Program-made: the position numbers and the translations under genes
Shown here: in pieces, positions 25,165-34,919 of the stretch
How the letters are laid out: each line of letters starts with the position of its first letter
How positions within the stretch are numbered: the first letter of the stretch is position 1
Assembly: GCA_037446555.1 (NCBI GenBank)
Contig: JBBIIK010000014.1
Coordinates: forward strand, 1-64,000
Origin: JANWVO01 sp037446555
GTDB lineage: Bacteria > Acidobacteriota > Terriglobia > Bryobacterales > Bryobacteraceae
Direction of reading: 5' to 3'
Length of the DNA: 64,000 bases
The notes under the pieces: model-generated
Seen by the model: only the letters and a program-made list of their open reading frames with translations
Database searches by the model: none
What the model was told of the DNA's origin: nothing

Positions 25165-25229
25165 TCGCCTTTCCGGGCGCCGCGCCCGGGACGCCGCGTG
25201 GGAGAGTAGTATAAAAGACTTCGAACGTT

Positions 25230-26228
25230 ATGAGCCTCGAAGAAGTCGCCAAACGCGCGGGCGTCTCCACCGCCACCGTGTCGCGCGTGCTGAACAATCT
25301 CGAAATTGTGCGCCCCGCCACGAAAGCGCGGGTCCTGAAGGCGATCGCCGAGCTGAACTACCAGCCCAACCTGCATGCGCGCACGCTGGCCGGCGGCCGC
25401 AGCAACACCATCGGCATGATCGCCTCCAACCTGGAGAACCCTTTCTTCTTCGACGTGTTCCGCTCGCTCGAGACGCACGCGCGGCAGCGCGGCTACGAGG
25501 TGGTGGTCGCCCACACCGAGTACGATCCCGAGCGGCTGGTGCGCAGCGTGCGTCTCATGATCGGACGCCGCGTCGCCGGCCTCGCCGTCGTCGTTTCGGA
25601 GATGGATCCGGCGCTGATCAAGGAGTTGCATGCCGCCCGCACTCCGTGCGTCTTCTACGACGTCGGCAAGCCGCAGGAGCGGATGACGAACATCCGCGTC
25701 AACTACCGCCACGGCATCGAGCGGCTCGTGGAGTACCTCCACGACCTTGGCCACCGCAGGCTGGCCTTTGTCGGACACCATGCCACGCTTGGCCCGACCA
25801 GCGAGCGCGAGGCGGCGTTCGTCGCGGGAGTCAAGAAATTTGCTCCGGAGATCGAATGGCGCACGGAAGCGGACCGCGACGGCTTCGAGGGCGGCCGCAT
25901 GGCCGCCATGCGCCTCCTCGCCGCGGGCTTCCAGCCCACGGCCATCGTCTGCGTCAACGACATCATGGCCATCGGCGTTCTGCGAGCCTTGCGCGAGAAG
26001 GGGCTCCGCATCCCCGACGACGTCTCCGTCACGGGCTTCGACAACATCCGGCTCGCCGAATACTGCGAGCCGCCGCTGACCACGGTCCATATCCCGAGAG
26101 ACGAGGTCGGCCGACTCGCTTTCGCCGCCCTCGTCCCGGACAAGGAAGTGCCGAACATCTCCGGCCAGGAGATCGTCATCGAGCCCGAGGTCGTGCTGCG
26201 GTCCTCCACGGCGCGCTCAAAACGCTGA
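25230..26228 (+). CDS. LacI-family transcriptional regulator
   Basis: The product is 332 residues: an N-terminal LacI helix-turn-helix (about 1-25, LEEVAKRAGVSTATVSRVL), a hinge with YQPNLHARTL, and a periplasmic-binding-protein-like effector domain ending with the usual TTVHIPRDEVGRLAF. TATAAA at 25210-25215 is 15 nt before the ATG and there is no Shine-Dalgarno, so the leader is very short. The AT-richer ACTTCGAACGTT just before the ATG is a possible operator core. Position after GH3 suggests control of local carbohydrate genes. Confidence 0.93.
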   Translation: MSLEEVAKRAGVSTATVSRVLNNLEIVRPATKARVLKAIAELNYQPNLHARTLAGGRSNTIGMIASNLENPFFFDVFRSLETHARQRGYEVVVAHTEYDPERLVRSVRLMIGRRVAGLAVVVSEMDPALIKELHAARTPCVFYDVGKPQERMTNIRVNYRHGIERLVEYLHDLGHRRLAFVGHHATLGPTSEREAAFVAGVKKFAPEIEWRTEADRDGFEGGRMAAMRLLAAGFQPTAIVCVNDIMAIGVLRALREKGLRIPDDVSVTGFDNIRLAEYCEPPLTTVHIPRDEVGRLAFAALVPDKEVPNISGQEIVIEPEVVLRSSTARSKR

Positions 26229-26241
26229 AGCCCGAGCGATA

Positions 26242-28308
26242 TCAATCGCGCAGGAAGCCGTGGTGCAGCCCCAGGTAATAGGGCAACAGGAACACCGCGC
26301 CGTCGGCCAGCAGGCGCCCTTCGCCGCCAGTATCCAGCCTCCACGGATCGTGGTTCCAGTGCGCGAAGAACCGTTCGTCCACGGGAAGCACTTTGCCGTC
26401 CGTCCGGCGTCCGAACCTCTCCCTCGCGTTCTCCCTCATTGCTGGGGGCAAGAAAACGATGTCCTTGCGGTGACTGTTGCGGTGCGCCCAGTCGAAGCGG
26501 TCCAGCGGAAGCCGCTTCAGCGTGTCGGCTGAGTCCTCCAGCCATCCCGCGGGCGGGTCCAGCGCCGCCACCCCGAACGCGTCCTGGAACCGCTCGCCCA
26601 TCGCCACCGCCGCATAAAGAAAGTGAAACAGCGGGTTTCTCTCCGGAAATTCATTCTCGTAATGGTTCCGGAATCCCAGCAGGTATTTCATCCGCAGATC
26701 CGGGTCTTTTTCGTAACGGATCAGGTTGTAATAGTTCATGAAGATCATCTCGTCGTCGCTCTGGTTTCCCCCGCCCGGCCCTTGGTGCGATTTGACGATC
26801 ATGGCGTTCATCGCGTAACTGTGCCTATCCACCAGGGCCCGGTACGCCCGCTCATACCGCGCCTCGCCCGTGATGTGGTGCGCCGTGCGCAGGTAGGAAA
26901 GGATGCTGAGCGAGTTGAGCCCCCGCTCCTGCCACCAGTCCCGGTTGTCATTCAGCTCGTCGGGCCCGAACACCCCCCACCGCGTCGGCCGCCCGTCGTG
27001 ATCGACAAGCGAATAATTGTGCACCAGCAGGTGATCCGTCAGCGCCGCCACGTGCTCCCGCACCTCGCGCTTCTCCTCCTCCGTTGCCGCCGCATGATCG
27101 AAATACGCCGCATAGAAAAAATAATGTCCGTCCAGTTCATCCGAACTCGTGTCGCTTTTCCAGTACCATTTCCCGTCCGCGCTGAGCGGCCAGCGGGGCG
27201 CAATCACCTTCCACAGCCGGTCGCTCTGCTGCCGCCGCCGGTCGCGGTCCGGCGAGTCCCGCAAGTTGGGATCAGGCCCCGAAGCCGGCAGAATCGAGCG
27301 CGCCACAAAGCCCTTCGGCGCAGGGTGAGGCCCTCCCTGCGTCACCTGCCCGAGGAACCGTAGCGCCTCGAATGCCTTGCCCGCCCGCCTGCGGGCGGCC
27401 TCTTCTCCCGTAGCCGCATAGGCGAAGCACTCGCCCGCGCCGTACATCGCAGTCCAAAGCCCGTCGTTGTCGCTGTCGGTCTGCGACCACCGGGAACTGT
27501 CTCCGGGCTCGGCCACATGCACCGGGTGCACGTATTCGTAAGGCGTGCGCCGGTGCCGGCGGTCGATCTCCTCTTCAAAAAACCTCGCCTTCTCGGCCAG
27601 TGTCATGGGGCGCCGTCCGATCCGCGAAATCCCGCCAGCCGTGGCGATCCATGCCGTGCCGTCGCGCTGAACCGCTATGTCCCTCACCTCGTCATGCGGC
27701 AGCCATCGCCTCCCCTGCCGGTATTCCCACGTCTGCCCGTCAAAGCGGATCGCGCCGATCCGCGTTCCGAACCAGACGGAACCGTCCCCGCCTGCCGCAA
27801 TCGCCGTGAAATCGTCGTACGGCAGCTCATCCGCGCCCGTGTAAAGCGTCCACCGCCCCTTCTCCAGCACGCCCGCCCCCTGTGGCGAGCAGAACCACAG
27901 CCGCCCCTTCGAATCGAACACAACGCCTCGCACGTCCGTAGGAGCCCAGCTCCGCCGCCCGTCGGAGGGAAACAGCCGCTCCGGCTTGCCCCCTCTGCGG
28001 CGCAAGAACAGCCCCTCCTCCCTCTCCTGCGCCACCACTCCGCCGGGGCCCGCCGCCACGCGCTTCACCGGAGGCGGCAATGAATCATCCCGTACCCAGC
28101 GTTCGCCCTCCAGCCTCGCCGCCCCCGCTGCCGTTGCCGCCCGCACGCGCCCTCCCGCATCCAGCCATACCCGCAGCACGTCGTTCGACGGCAGCCCTTG
28201 CTTCACCGTGAATTCCGTCCGGATCTCCGCAGCGAACGTCCCCACGCGGAGCGGTTGCCCCATCAGCGCGCCACACGCGCACAGCACAGGAATGCCCGTC
28301 CATTTCAC
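26242..28308 (-). CDS. secreted protein with two-component-propeller repeats and an alpha-toroid domain
   Basis: The product is 688 residues with a signal peptide (1-17). Residues about 25-240 contain four or five propeller-type repeats of the kind VRGVVFDSKGRLWFCSPQGAGVL and ITAIAAGGDGSVWFGTRIGAI, as in the sensor part of SusR-like hybrid kinases. The rest (about 250-688) is helical with Trp/Tyr-rich motifs (KWYWKSDTSSDELDGHYFF), like an (alpha/alpha) toroid of glycoside hydrolases or lyases. There is no kinase or transmembrane part, so the fusion is enzyme-like. Its start overlaps the GH2 stop (ATGA), making the two one operon. Activity is not assigned. Confidence 0.7.
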   Translation of the reverse strand: MKWTGIPVLCACGALMGQPLRVGTFAAEIRTEFTVKQGLPSNDVLRVWLDAGGRVRAATAAGAARLEGERWVRDDSLPPPVKRVAAGPGGVVAQEREEGLFLRRRGGKPERLFPSDGRRSWAPTDVRGVVFDSKGRLWFCSPQGAGVLEKGRWTLYTGADELPYDDFTAIAAGGDGSVWFGTRIGAIRFDGQTWEYRQGRRWLPHDEVRDIAVQRDGTAWIATAGGISRIGRRPMTLAEKARFFEEEIDRRHRRTPYEYVHPVHVAEPGDSSRWSQTDSDNDGLWTAMYGAGECFAYAATGEEAARRRAGKAFEALRFLGQVTQGGPHPAPKGFVARSILPASGPDPNLRDSPDRDRRRQQSDRLWKVIAPRWPLSADGKWYWKSDTSSDELDGHYFFYAAYFDHAAATEEEKREVREHVAALTDHLLVHNYSLVDHDGRPTRWGVFGPDELNDNRDWWQERGLNSLSILSYLRTAHHITGEARYERAYRALVDRHSYAMNAMIVKSHQGPGGGNQSDDEMIFMNYYNLIRYEKDPDLRMKYLLGFRNHYENEFPERNPLFHFLYAAVAMGERFQDAFGVAALDPPAGWLEDSADTLKRLPLDRFDWAHRNSHRKDIVFLPPAMRENARERFGRRTDGKVLPVDERFFAHWNHDPWRLDTGGEGRLLADGAVFLLPYYLGLHHGFLRD

Positions 28309-31300
28309 AGTCCGGTCACCTCGAATTCAAAAATGTTTTCCGAGATCCGCCTCCCGTCCGCGCCCGCGGTCTCCACCACCAGCCGGTACATTCCCGGTGT
28401 GCCCGCAGGCCATTCCACCACGCCCGCCCGCTTCACCGAATCCGCCTCCAACGCCACCCGGAACACCCCGTTCCCCACTGCCGCCATGCCGCCCCCCTCG
28501 ATCCTCCACCGCAGTTCCAGCCCAGGCTGCTCCTGCCATAAATCGTTCACCGCCCACACCGCGCATTGCATCACCTCGCCGGCGCGCCACCGGTCGCGGT
28601 CGTACTCGAACAGCGCTCCCACGGGCGCGAAGCTCCGCCGCACCGTGTCGTAGACCTTTGTCGGACGCCTTTCGAAATCGATCGCCGCCATGGTCACTGA
28701 AGGCCAGATGTCGATGGCGTGGAAGTGCAGAATTCCCCCGGCGCCCTCCGCCTTCCGCCTCCGCATCCGTTCAATGGCCAACTGGAACAGCCGCGCCACG
28801 TACGCCTGCGTCCGCGGGATGAACTCCTCCATGGTCGTCCCCTCCGGATCCCCCCACGCCCGCAGCGCCTCCGGCACCTGCAACCGCCGCCATTCCCACT
28901 CCTCCCGGTATTTCGTGAACGGCCATTTCCCGTCCATGAAGGCCTTCAGCGTCTCGTAATTCGGCAAAGCCGTGGCACCCAGCTCGGACACAAATTCTTC
29001 TTCGAGCTTTGCGTATTCCCAGATGCTGCCCCCATACCAGCCGTAGTACACGTGGCTGTCGCCGAACCGCCCGGTGGAACGCACCACCGGGCGTCGTTGC
29101 GGATCCAGAAAATAGGGCCGCGCCGCCAGGTGCTTGGTCAGGTCCCGGTAGTTCTCGAAGTCCTCTTCATCGCTCGCCGCCCACAGCGCCACGCTCGGCC
29201 TGTTTCGCACGTAACGGATGTGGTTGTCATACAGCCTCGCCGCCCGTTGCGAAAAGGCCCTGTCGTGCGGATACCAGGCCTCCAGAAAATCTTGCCAGAG
29301 CAGTACGCCCTTTTCGTCCGCCAGATCGTAGAATTCCGGATTCGTGAAGTGGCAGTGCAGCCGGATCATGTTCACGTTCATTCCGAGCATCAGCGCCATG
29401 TCCCGCTCGTATTTCCGGCGGTCCATCTCGGAAAGAAAGAGGTGATAGTAGTAATTTGTGCCCCGGATGAACAATTTGCGCCCGTTCAGATAGAAATTCC
29501 AGCCGATTTTCTCGACTTCCCTGATCCCGATCCGCAGCCTCCGGCCGTCCAGAACGTGGCCCTCCGCCCCCAGCAGCCGCACGTCCAGCCAGTACAGATT
29601 GGGCGTCCCTGTGTCCCACGTCCACCACAGCCTCGCCCCTTCGACCGGGATCGTGACACGCCGCGTAAACGGGCGCCGCACCTGCAACGGCCGCCCGTCG
29701 AAGTTCGCCGGCTTCAGCGTCAGCTCCCACGCAAGCCCTTCCGTCTCCCCGTCCGCCCCCAGTCCCACATCCACGTCCGCCCCGCCCTCCTTGAGCCGCG
29801 TGTTCACCGCCACGTCCGTCACCCGCGCTTCCCCGTACGCCCGCAGCCTCACGGAACGCGTGATCCCCAGGGCCGTGATGTCATCCGGCTTCTGATCCAC
29901 CGCCCCGTACGACCCCTTCACCGTGTACGGACGGTGCTTCCAGTAGTAGTGCACTGGCGTCCACACGCGCACTGCCAGCTCATTCCGCCCCTCCCGCAGC
30001 GCCTCCGGCGGGATTTCCGCCTCCCAGGGGTCGATATAGCCCTCGTGTCTTGCCAGCCAGCGTCCGTTCAGATAGACGTCGGCATAGTAGTCTGTGGCCT
30101 CAAATTGCAAGAAAATCCGCTTCCCCAAGAATGCCTTCGGCGCCTCGAATTGCCTGCGGTACCACCACTCTTTCCCGCTGATCCACTCCGCCGCCCGCGT
30201 GTAAATCTGCTCTGCCGGAAGCCATTGCGCATGGACGGTGCCGGGCACCCGCACCTTCCGCCAGCCCTTGATCGGCGGCCCCTGCCCCTTCTCCGCCCAC
30301 GCCAGATCCCATGTTCCGTCCAGGCTCATCACCGCCGGCTCGAACAGGGACGCTTCCGCTTCGCGCACCTCTCCGGGAAGCTCCCTTGGCGCGGGCGCGG
30401 TCATGGCAAGCGGCGCCTCCGCCGGCGCCACGTCCGCCAGCACAGGCTGCGTCAACACCCGGTATTCCCGCCGCGCCTCCAGCACCGTCTCGCTGCCTTT
30501 CCACAAGGGAAATGTCACGGCGATTTCCGCCACTCCGTCGTTCTTCTCCGCCAGAAACCGCCGCGAACACGCACCGGTCCACTCCAGATCTCTGTCCAGC
30601 GCCACAATCCCGAGCGCCCCGTAGTCCTCCGCCCGCTGCCAGTAAACCATGTGCCCGCCCGGCAGGCTCCTCCATTCCCGCGGCGCCACCAGGCTGAAGG
30701 GCGGCTCCCCTCCCCCCGGTCCCGTCGGCCAGCGGTACTCACTCCCATCCGCGCACCGGTCAAATGGAACATACGGCGACGCGGAGAGGCTCGCGAACCG
30801 GAACCCCTTCCCCGCCCTCCACCGGAATGCCGCGCTCCCTGCGTGCCAAACGATCTCCCACGTCTCTCCTGCCCGGCTCAACCGGATGCGCCCCCGCAGC
30901 GGGCCGCTTTCCACAATCTCGACTCCCGCGAACGCCCCGCTTCCGCCCAGCGACGTCCACCCGGTGTTCGGACCCTCCACTCCCGGCACCGGCGGCGGAA
31001 TCACCCGCGCCGCCTCCGGCGAGTCCTCATGAATGTCGCCTTCCAGCGACTTGCGGTCCTCGGGCGTCAGCTCCACCAGATTCAGCCGCTTGTGTTCCGC
31101 CGCGCGCAACACGTACGCCTCCACGATGGCGCCCACGCCTGTGTCGATCACCGCCCGGAACATCTCGTTGCCAAACTCCACCTGCCGCAGCCCCACGCGC
31201 CTCGCCACAATCGGATTGGGAAATGCGCCGCTTCCTGAACTGCAGCACGCCACCCTGTACTCTGGCAGTTCCCCGGGCATCACGGACACCGGAAACAACA

Positions 31301-31508
31301 GCTCCCCCGCCGGCACCTGATGCGGCACTTCCCTGCCCTGCGGATCCAGCACCGTGAATCCCTCACGGTGCAGCGCAAACTTTTCCAGCCCCAGCGCCAC
31401 CACCTCCGCCGTTCGCCGGTAGAGTCCCGTCGGCTCCTCGATCCTCACTCGCCATTGGGCGCCGCTGGCGGCGCAGACGCCCATCACCGCGAATACAAAA
31501 GTCCGCAT
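28305..31508 (-). CDS. secreted GH2 beta-mannosidase-like glycoside hydrolase with N-terminal extension
   Basis: The product is 1,067 residues: a signal peptide (1-17), an unrecognised beta-rich region of about 360 residues, then a GH2 module from about residue 393. That module has the sugar-binding domain (SLDGTWDLAWAEKG), Ig-like domain and TIM barrel. The acid/base Glu aligns at E781 in LWAASDEEDF and the nucleophile at E842 in FVSELGATALP, the latter close to the beta-mannosidase SEFG...P motif. The Asn usually preceding the acid/base is Asp here. ATG 31508 is chosen because GGGGAGG lies just upstream and a signal peptide follows. It overlaps the propeller/toroid gene and is divergent from the DegT gene. 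Confidence 0.88.
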   Translation of the reverse strand: MRTFVFAVMGVCAASGAQWRVRIEEPTGLYRRTAEVVALGLEKFALHREGFTVLDPQGREVPHQVPAGELLFPVSVMPGELPEYRVACCSSGSGAFPNPIVARRVGLRQVEFGNEMFRAVIDTGVGAIVEAYVLRAAEHKRLNLVELTPEDRKSLEGDIHEDSPEAARVIPPPVPGVEGPNTGWTSLGGSGAFAGVEIVESGPLRGRIRLSRAGETWEIVWHAGSAAFRWRAGKGFRFASLSASPYVPFDRCADGSEYRWPTGPGGGEPPFSLVAPREWRSLPGGHMVYWQRAEDYGALGIVALDRDLEWTGACSRRFLAEKNDGVAEIAVTFPLWKGSETVLEARREYRVLTQPVLADVAPAEAPLAMTAPAPRELPGEVREAEASLFEPAVMSLDGTWDLAWAEKGQGPPIKGWRKVRVPGTVHAQWLPAEQIYTRAAEWISGKEWWYRRQFEAPKAFLGKRIFLQFEATDYYADVYLNGRWLARHEGYIDPWEAEIPPEALREGRNELAVRVWTPVHYYWKHRPYTVKGSYGAVDQKPDDITALGITRSVRLRAYGEARVTDVAVNTRLKEGGADVDVGLGADGETEGLAWELTLKPANFDGRPLQVRRPFTRRVTIPVEGARLWWTWDTGTPNLYWLDVRLLGAEGHVLDGRRLRIGIREVEKIGWNFYLNGRKLFIRGTNYYYHLFLSEMDRRKYERDMALMLGMNVNMIRLHCHFTNPEFYDLADEKGVLLWQDFLEAWYPHDRAFSQRAARLYDNHIRYVRNRPSVALWAASDEEDFENYRDLTKHLAARPYFLDPQRRPVVRSTGRFGDSHVYYGWYGGSIWEYAKLEEEFVSELGATALPNYETLKAFMDGKWPFTKYREEWEWRRLQVPEALRAWGDPEGTTMEEFIPRTQAYVARLFQLAIERMRRRKAEGAGGILHFHAIDIWPSVTMAAIDFERRPTKVYDTVRRSFAPVGALFEYDRDRWRAGEVMQCAVWAVNDLWQEQPGLELRWRIEGGGMAAVGNGVFRVALEADSVKRAGVVEWPAGTPGMYRLVVETAGADGRRISENIFEFEVTGL

Positions 31509-31607
31509 GCATCCTCCCCGCGCCGGTTGCCGGTTTGCCTTCCCGATCACTATAGCGTATGCTGAACGAAAAACTGAAATTCATTTTCAAATTTCCCCGG
31601 AGCCCGT

Positions 31608-32909
31608 GTGAGCACCCTCGCCATTCTCGGCGGCGAACCCGTCCGCCGCAAGCCTTTCTCTCCCTGGCCGCAGTACGACGAGGCCGACGTCGGCCGCATT
31701 CTCCGCACCGTCCAAAGCCGCCGTTGGGGCGGCTTTCCCTACCCCACGCCGCTCGCGCAGGACTTCTGCGCGCGCTTCGCCGAAATGCAGGGCGCCCGCT
31801 ACGCGTTGCCCGCCGCGAACGGAACCGTCACGCTGACCGCCGCGCTGATCGCCGCCGGCGTGCGCTTTGGTGACGAGGTGATCGTCCCGGCTTACACATG
31901 GGACGGCACCGCCACCGCCGTTCTCGCCATGGGCGGCGTCCCGGTGTTCGCCGATGTCGATCCTGACACCTACTGCCTCAGCGTCGAGAGCGCCCGGGCC
32001 GCCATCACCCCCCGGACGAAAGCCGTCATCCCCGTGCATCTCGCCATGCGCTTCACGGACATGGACGCGCTGATGCGGCTTGCCCGCGATCACAACCTCA
32101 AGGTCATCGAGGACTGCGCCCACGCCCATGGCGGCGCGTGGAAAGGCCGCGGCGCCGGCGCCATCGGCGACATTGGCTCCTTCTCGTTGCAGGAAAGCAA
32201 GCTCATGACCAGCGGCGAGGGCGGGCTGCTCACCACGAATTCGCTCGAATATTACGAGGCCCTCCAGACCGTGATCAACTGCGGCCGCGCCTCCCTCACC
32301 GATCAGTACGGCCGCCGCCTCCTCGGCCTGAATTACCGCATGACCGACCTGCAAGTCGCGCTGCTGTTCGGCCAGCTCGAACGCCTCCCCGCGCTGAGAG
32401 AACTCCGCGCCCGCCGTGCCGCGCTGCTCGAATCTCTCATCGGCGGGCTGCCCGCCGTGCGGCTGCTCCCCGCCCAGCCGCAGATCACCTCCCCGACGAT
32501 GTACTGCTACGTCTTCCAGTACCGCCCGGCGCCCGGCACGCCCGCCCCACACCGCGATCTCTTCGCTGCCGCCATCGAAGCCGAGGGCGTGCCCTGCGAC
32601 GGCCGCTTCTACGAGGCCGTCTACCGCAGCGACCTGTTCTACGCCACGCCGGACAATTGGGCGCAGCTCCGCTCCGGCTATGAATCCTGCCGCTGCCCCG
32701 CCGCCGAGCGCGCCGCCTATGAAGAGGCCTTGTGGCTTTTTCAGTTTTGCTTCATCGGCGAGGAGGAGGACATCCGCGACGTCGCCCGCGCCATCGAGAA
32801 GGTCGCCACGCAGCTCGGCCGGCTCGCCGCCGCCGACCCCACCCTCGCCGGCGTCAAGGCTATGGGCCGCGCACAGCGAGCGCGCCACGAACGCTCAAAG
32901 AATTACTGA
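31608..32909 (+). CDS. DegT/DnrJ/EryC1/StrS-family PLP-dependent sugar aminotransferase
   Basis: The product is 433 residues, starting at GTG 31608 after CCGGAG. The fold-type I core includes ALPAANGTVTLTAAL, VIVPAYTWDGTATA, the cofactor Asp169 in VIEDCAHAHG, and the Schiff-base lysine K198 in SLQESKLMTSGEGG. The family transaminates keto sugars or inosose-type cyclitols. The opening LAILGGEPVRRKPF and the QESK context resemble scyllo-inosose/AHBA-type members. It is convergent with glmM. No nucleotide-sugar genes are near, so the role may be sugar catabolism or a cyclitol pathway. Confidence 0.9.
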   Translation: MSTLAILGGEPVRRKPFSPWPQYDEADVGRILRTVQSRRWGGFPYPTPLAQDFCARFAEMQGARYALPAANGTVTLTAALIAAGVRFGDEVIVPAYTWDGTATAVLAMGGVPVFADVDPDTYCLSVESARAAITPRTKAVIPVHLAMRFTDMDALMRLARDHNLKVIEDCAHAHGGAWKGRGAGAIGDIGSFSLQESKLMTSGEGGLLTTNSLEYYEALQTVINCGRASLTDQYGRRLLGLNYRMTDLQVALLFGQLERLPALRELRARRAALLESLIGGLPAVRLLPAQPQITSPTMYCYVFQYRPAPGTPAPHRDLFAAAIEAEGVPCDGRFYEAVYRSDLFYATPDNWAQLRSGYESCRCPAAERAAYEEALWLFQFCFIGEEEDIRDVARAIEKVATQLGRLAAADPTLAGVKAMGRAQRARHERSKNY

Positions 32910-32919
32910 TCCGCCCCGC

Positions 32920-34242
32920 TCAGCCCAGCTCCGCCTCGATCGCCGCGGCAATCCGCCGCGCCCGGAACTCCACCCGCTCCGCGTCCGGCCCCTCTACCAT
33001 CACGCGCGCCAGCGGCTCTGTGCCGGAGAAGCGCACAATCACGCGCCCCGCGCCGCCGAACTCGGCTTCCGCCTCACGGATCTCCGCCTGCACACCCGCT
33101 AGCCGCTCCAGCGGCTTCTTCTCCCGGAAACGTACGTTCACCAGCCTCTGCGGATACACCGCGAAGTCCCGCGTCAGCTCGTCCAGCGTCGCTTGCGCCT
33201 CGCGCGTGATCGAAGCCACCCGCAGCGCCGTCAGCAGCCCATCGCCGGTCGTCGAACAATCCCGGAAGACCACATGTCCGCTCTGCTCGCCGCCCAGAGG
33301 CAGGTCCTGCCGCAGCATCTCTTCCAGCACGTACCTGTCTCCGACGGCGGTGCGGATCAATCCGATGCCGTCTTTCGCCAGCGCCCGCTCCAGCCCGAGG
33401 TTCGACATCACCGTCGCCACCACGGCGCGCGGGCGGATGTCGCGCCCTGCCACTAGTAGCACGTGGTCGCCGTCGATGATCTTGCCCGATCCACTCACCA
33501 GGATGCAGCGGTCCGCATCGCCGTCAAACGCCGCCCCAAGGTCCGCCCCCTCTTCCAATACCCGCCTCCGCAGCCCTTCCAAGTGAAGAGCCCCACAGGC
33601 CGCGTTGATGTTGCGCCCGTTGGGCTCGCACGCCGTTTCCGTCACGATCGCTCCCAGGCGCCGGAACAGCGGCGGCGCCAGCCGCCAGGAAGCGCCATGC
33701 GCGCAGTCCAGCACAATCCGCAGCCCCCCCAGAGCCGCCTGCGCATTTCCGGCCAGATATTCCAGGTAGCGCCCCGCGAGCGAAAGATCCTCTTCCGGCT
33801 CGAGCCCTGCGGGCATCGCCGGGGCTGCTGCGCAGATCTCGAAGATGCGGCCCTCCAGCCGCAACTCCTCCTCGTCCGGCAGTTTCAGCCCGTCGTGTGC
33901 GAACACCTTCAGTCCGTTATCCTCATACGGATTGTGCGACGCCGAAATCATCACCCCGGCGGAGAAAGGCCCCGTCCGGGTCAGATACGCCACCGCCGGC
34001 GTGGTCACCACGCCCGCGCTCAGCGCCGCCGCGCCTGCTGCTCTCAGCCCCGCCGCCACCAGCGCCGCCAGTTGTGGTCCGGACTCGCGCGTGTCCATCC
34101 CGATCAGCACGCGCCGCTCCTCGTGTCTCAGCGCCCACTCGCCCAGAGCCGCGCCAAAGGCGTACACCGTCTGCGGGTCCAGCGGCGCCTGCCCCGCCAC
34201 GCCCCGGATCCCGTCCGTGCCGAACAGCCTTCTCCCGCTCAA
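32920..34242 (-). CDS. glmM: phosphoglucosamine mutase
   Basis: This 440-residue enzyme converts glucosamine-6-phosphate to glucosamine-1-phosphate for peptidoglycan and LPS precursors. It starts LSGRRLFGTDGIRG. The active-site loop ISASHNP carries the phosphoserine, the metal loop is DGDADR, the sugar loop is GGEQSGH, and the phosphate-binding loop is VRFSGTEP. The start is TTG at 34240-34242, sharing bases with the upstream cdaR stop (TTGA), so it is translationally coupled. It is the last gene of the cdaA-cdaR-glmM operon. Confidence 0.95.
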   Translation of the reverse strand: MSGRRLFGTDGIRGVAGQAPLDPQTVYAFGAALGEWALRHEERRVLIGMDTRESGPQLAALVAAGLRAAGAAALSAGVVTTPAVAYLTRTGPFSAGVMISASHNPYEDNGLKVFAHDGLKLPDEEELRLEGRIFEICAAAPAMPAGLEPEEDLSLAGRYLEYLAGNAQAALGGLRIVLDCAHGASWRLAPPLFRRLGAIVTETACEPNGRNINAACGALHLEGLRRRVLEEGADLGAAFDGDADRCILVSGSGKIIDGDHVLLVAGRDIRPRAVVATVMSNLGLERALAKDGIGLIRTAVGDRYVLEEMLRQDLPLGGEQSGHVVFRDCSTTGDGLLTALRVASITREAQATLDELTRDFAVYPQRLVNVRFREKKPLERLAGVQAEIREAEAEFGGAGRVIVRFSGTEPLARVMVEGPDAERVEFRARRIAAAIEAELG

Positions 34243-34919
34243 TGCTTCTTCTCCTCGGTCCCAGGCGCCGCCGCGTTCGCAGGCCGCAGCAGAAACCGCA
34301 CCACCACCTGGGGTGACTCCGAAAAATGCACCCGCGGGTCGCCCGCATAGGCCACCGTCTCTACTTGCCCCTGCTCCAGCCGAACATGCAGGTCGATCGG
34401 GTCCGTTCGCACTTCGTGGATCGCATCCAGCCGGCCCTGCGGTCCCGACAGCGTCAGCATAGCAGGCGCCACCGACCACGACTCTACGCGGTATCCCTCG
34501 GGCACGTTCTCGAACACCGGCACCACTGCCACCTGCTTCACCTCGCGCCTCTCCGTGCGGATCTGGATCTGCGACGGAATCGCCCGTTCCAGCACCACGC
34601 CCGACGGGAGATCCACATTCGACCGCTCGATCGAGAAAGTCGTCACCCCCGACCTCCTCACCCGCCCCAGGTCCAGAATCACAGGCGACGGCGACGCCGA
34701 TACGCGGCTCAGCAGCGGCGACGGTCCGCGCACAATCAGCCGCACCTCTTCCACCAGGTTCGGCCCGATCTCCAGATCCGTGGGAATATTGCGGTACTGC
34801 ACGGGCACGGACACAGCCGTCGTCAGCTCCCGCGAGCCGCTGTAGAACAGCCACGCCAGAAACGCCAGCGCCAGCGACAGCAGCTTCAGCCCCAGGTTGT
34901 GCGTGAGCAGCCGTCTCAT
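34239..34919 (-). CDS. cdaR: YbbR/CdaR-like regulator of diadenylate cyclase
   Basis: The product is 226 residues: a short N-terminal transmembrane helix (about 9-25, LKLLSLALAFLAWLF) and extracytoplasmic YbbR-type beta repeats (ELTTAVSVPVQYRNIPTDLEI and later copies). CdaR binds the membrane cyclase CdaA and modulates c-di-AMP synthesis. ATG 34919 overlaps the cdaA stop (ATGA). The placement between cdaA and glmM is the conserved order across Firmicutes and other phyla. Confidence 0.88.
   Translation of the reverse strand: MRRLLTHNLGLKLLSLALAFLAWLFYSGSRELTTAVSVPVQYRNIPTDLEIGPNLVEEVRLIVRGPSPLLSRVSASPSPVILDLGRVRRSGVTTFSIERSNVDLPSGVVLERAIPSQIQIRTERREVKQVAVVPVFENVPEGYRVESWSVAPAMLTLSGPQGRLDAIHEVRTDPIDLHVRLEQGQVETVAYAGDPRVHFSESPQVVVRFLLRPANAAAPGTEEKKH

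Noticed and set aside
28719..31238. 839-codon plus-strand frame opposite the GH2 gene
   Set aside because: Pro/Arg/His-rich shadow of the GH2 frame; no start signals.
31608..32909. Natural-product cluster around the DegT aminotransferase
   Set aside because: Neighbours are glycoside hydrolases and the cdaA-glmM operon; no nucleotide-sugar or scaffold genes are present.
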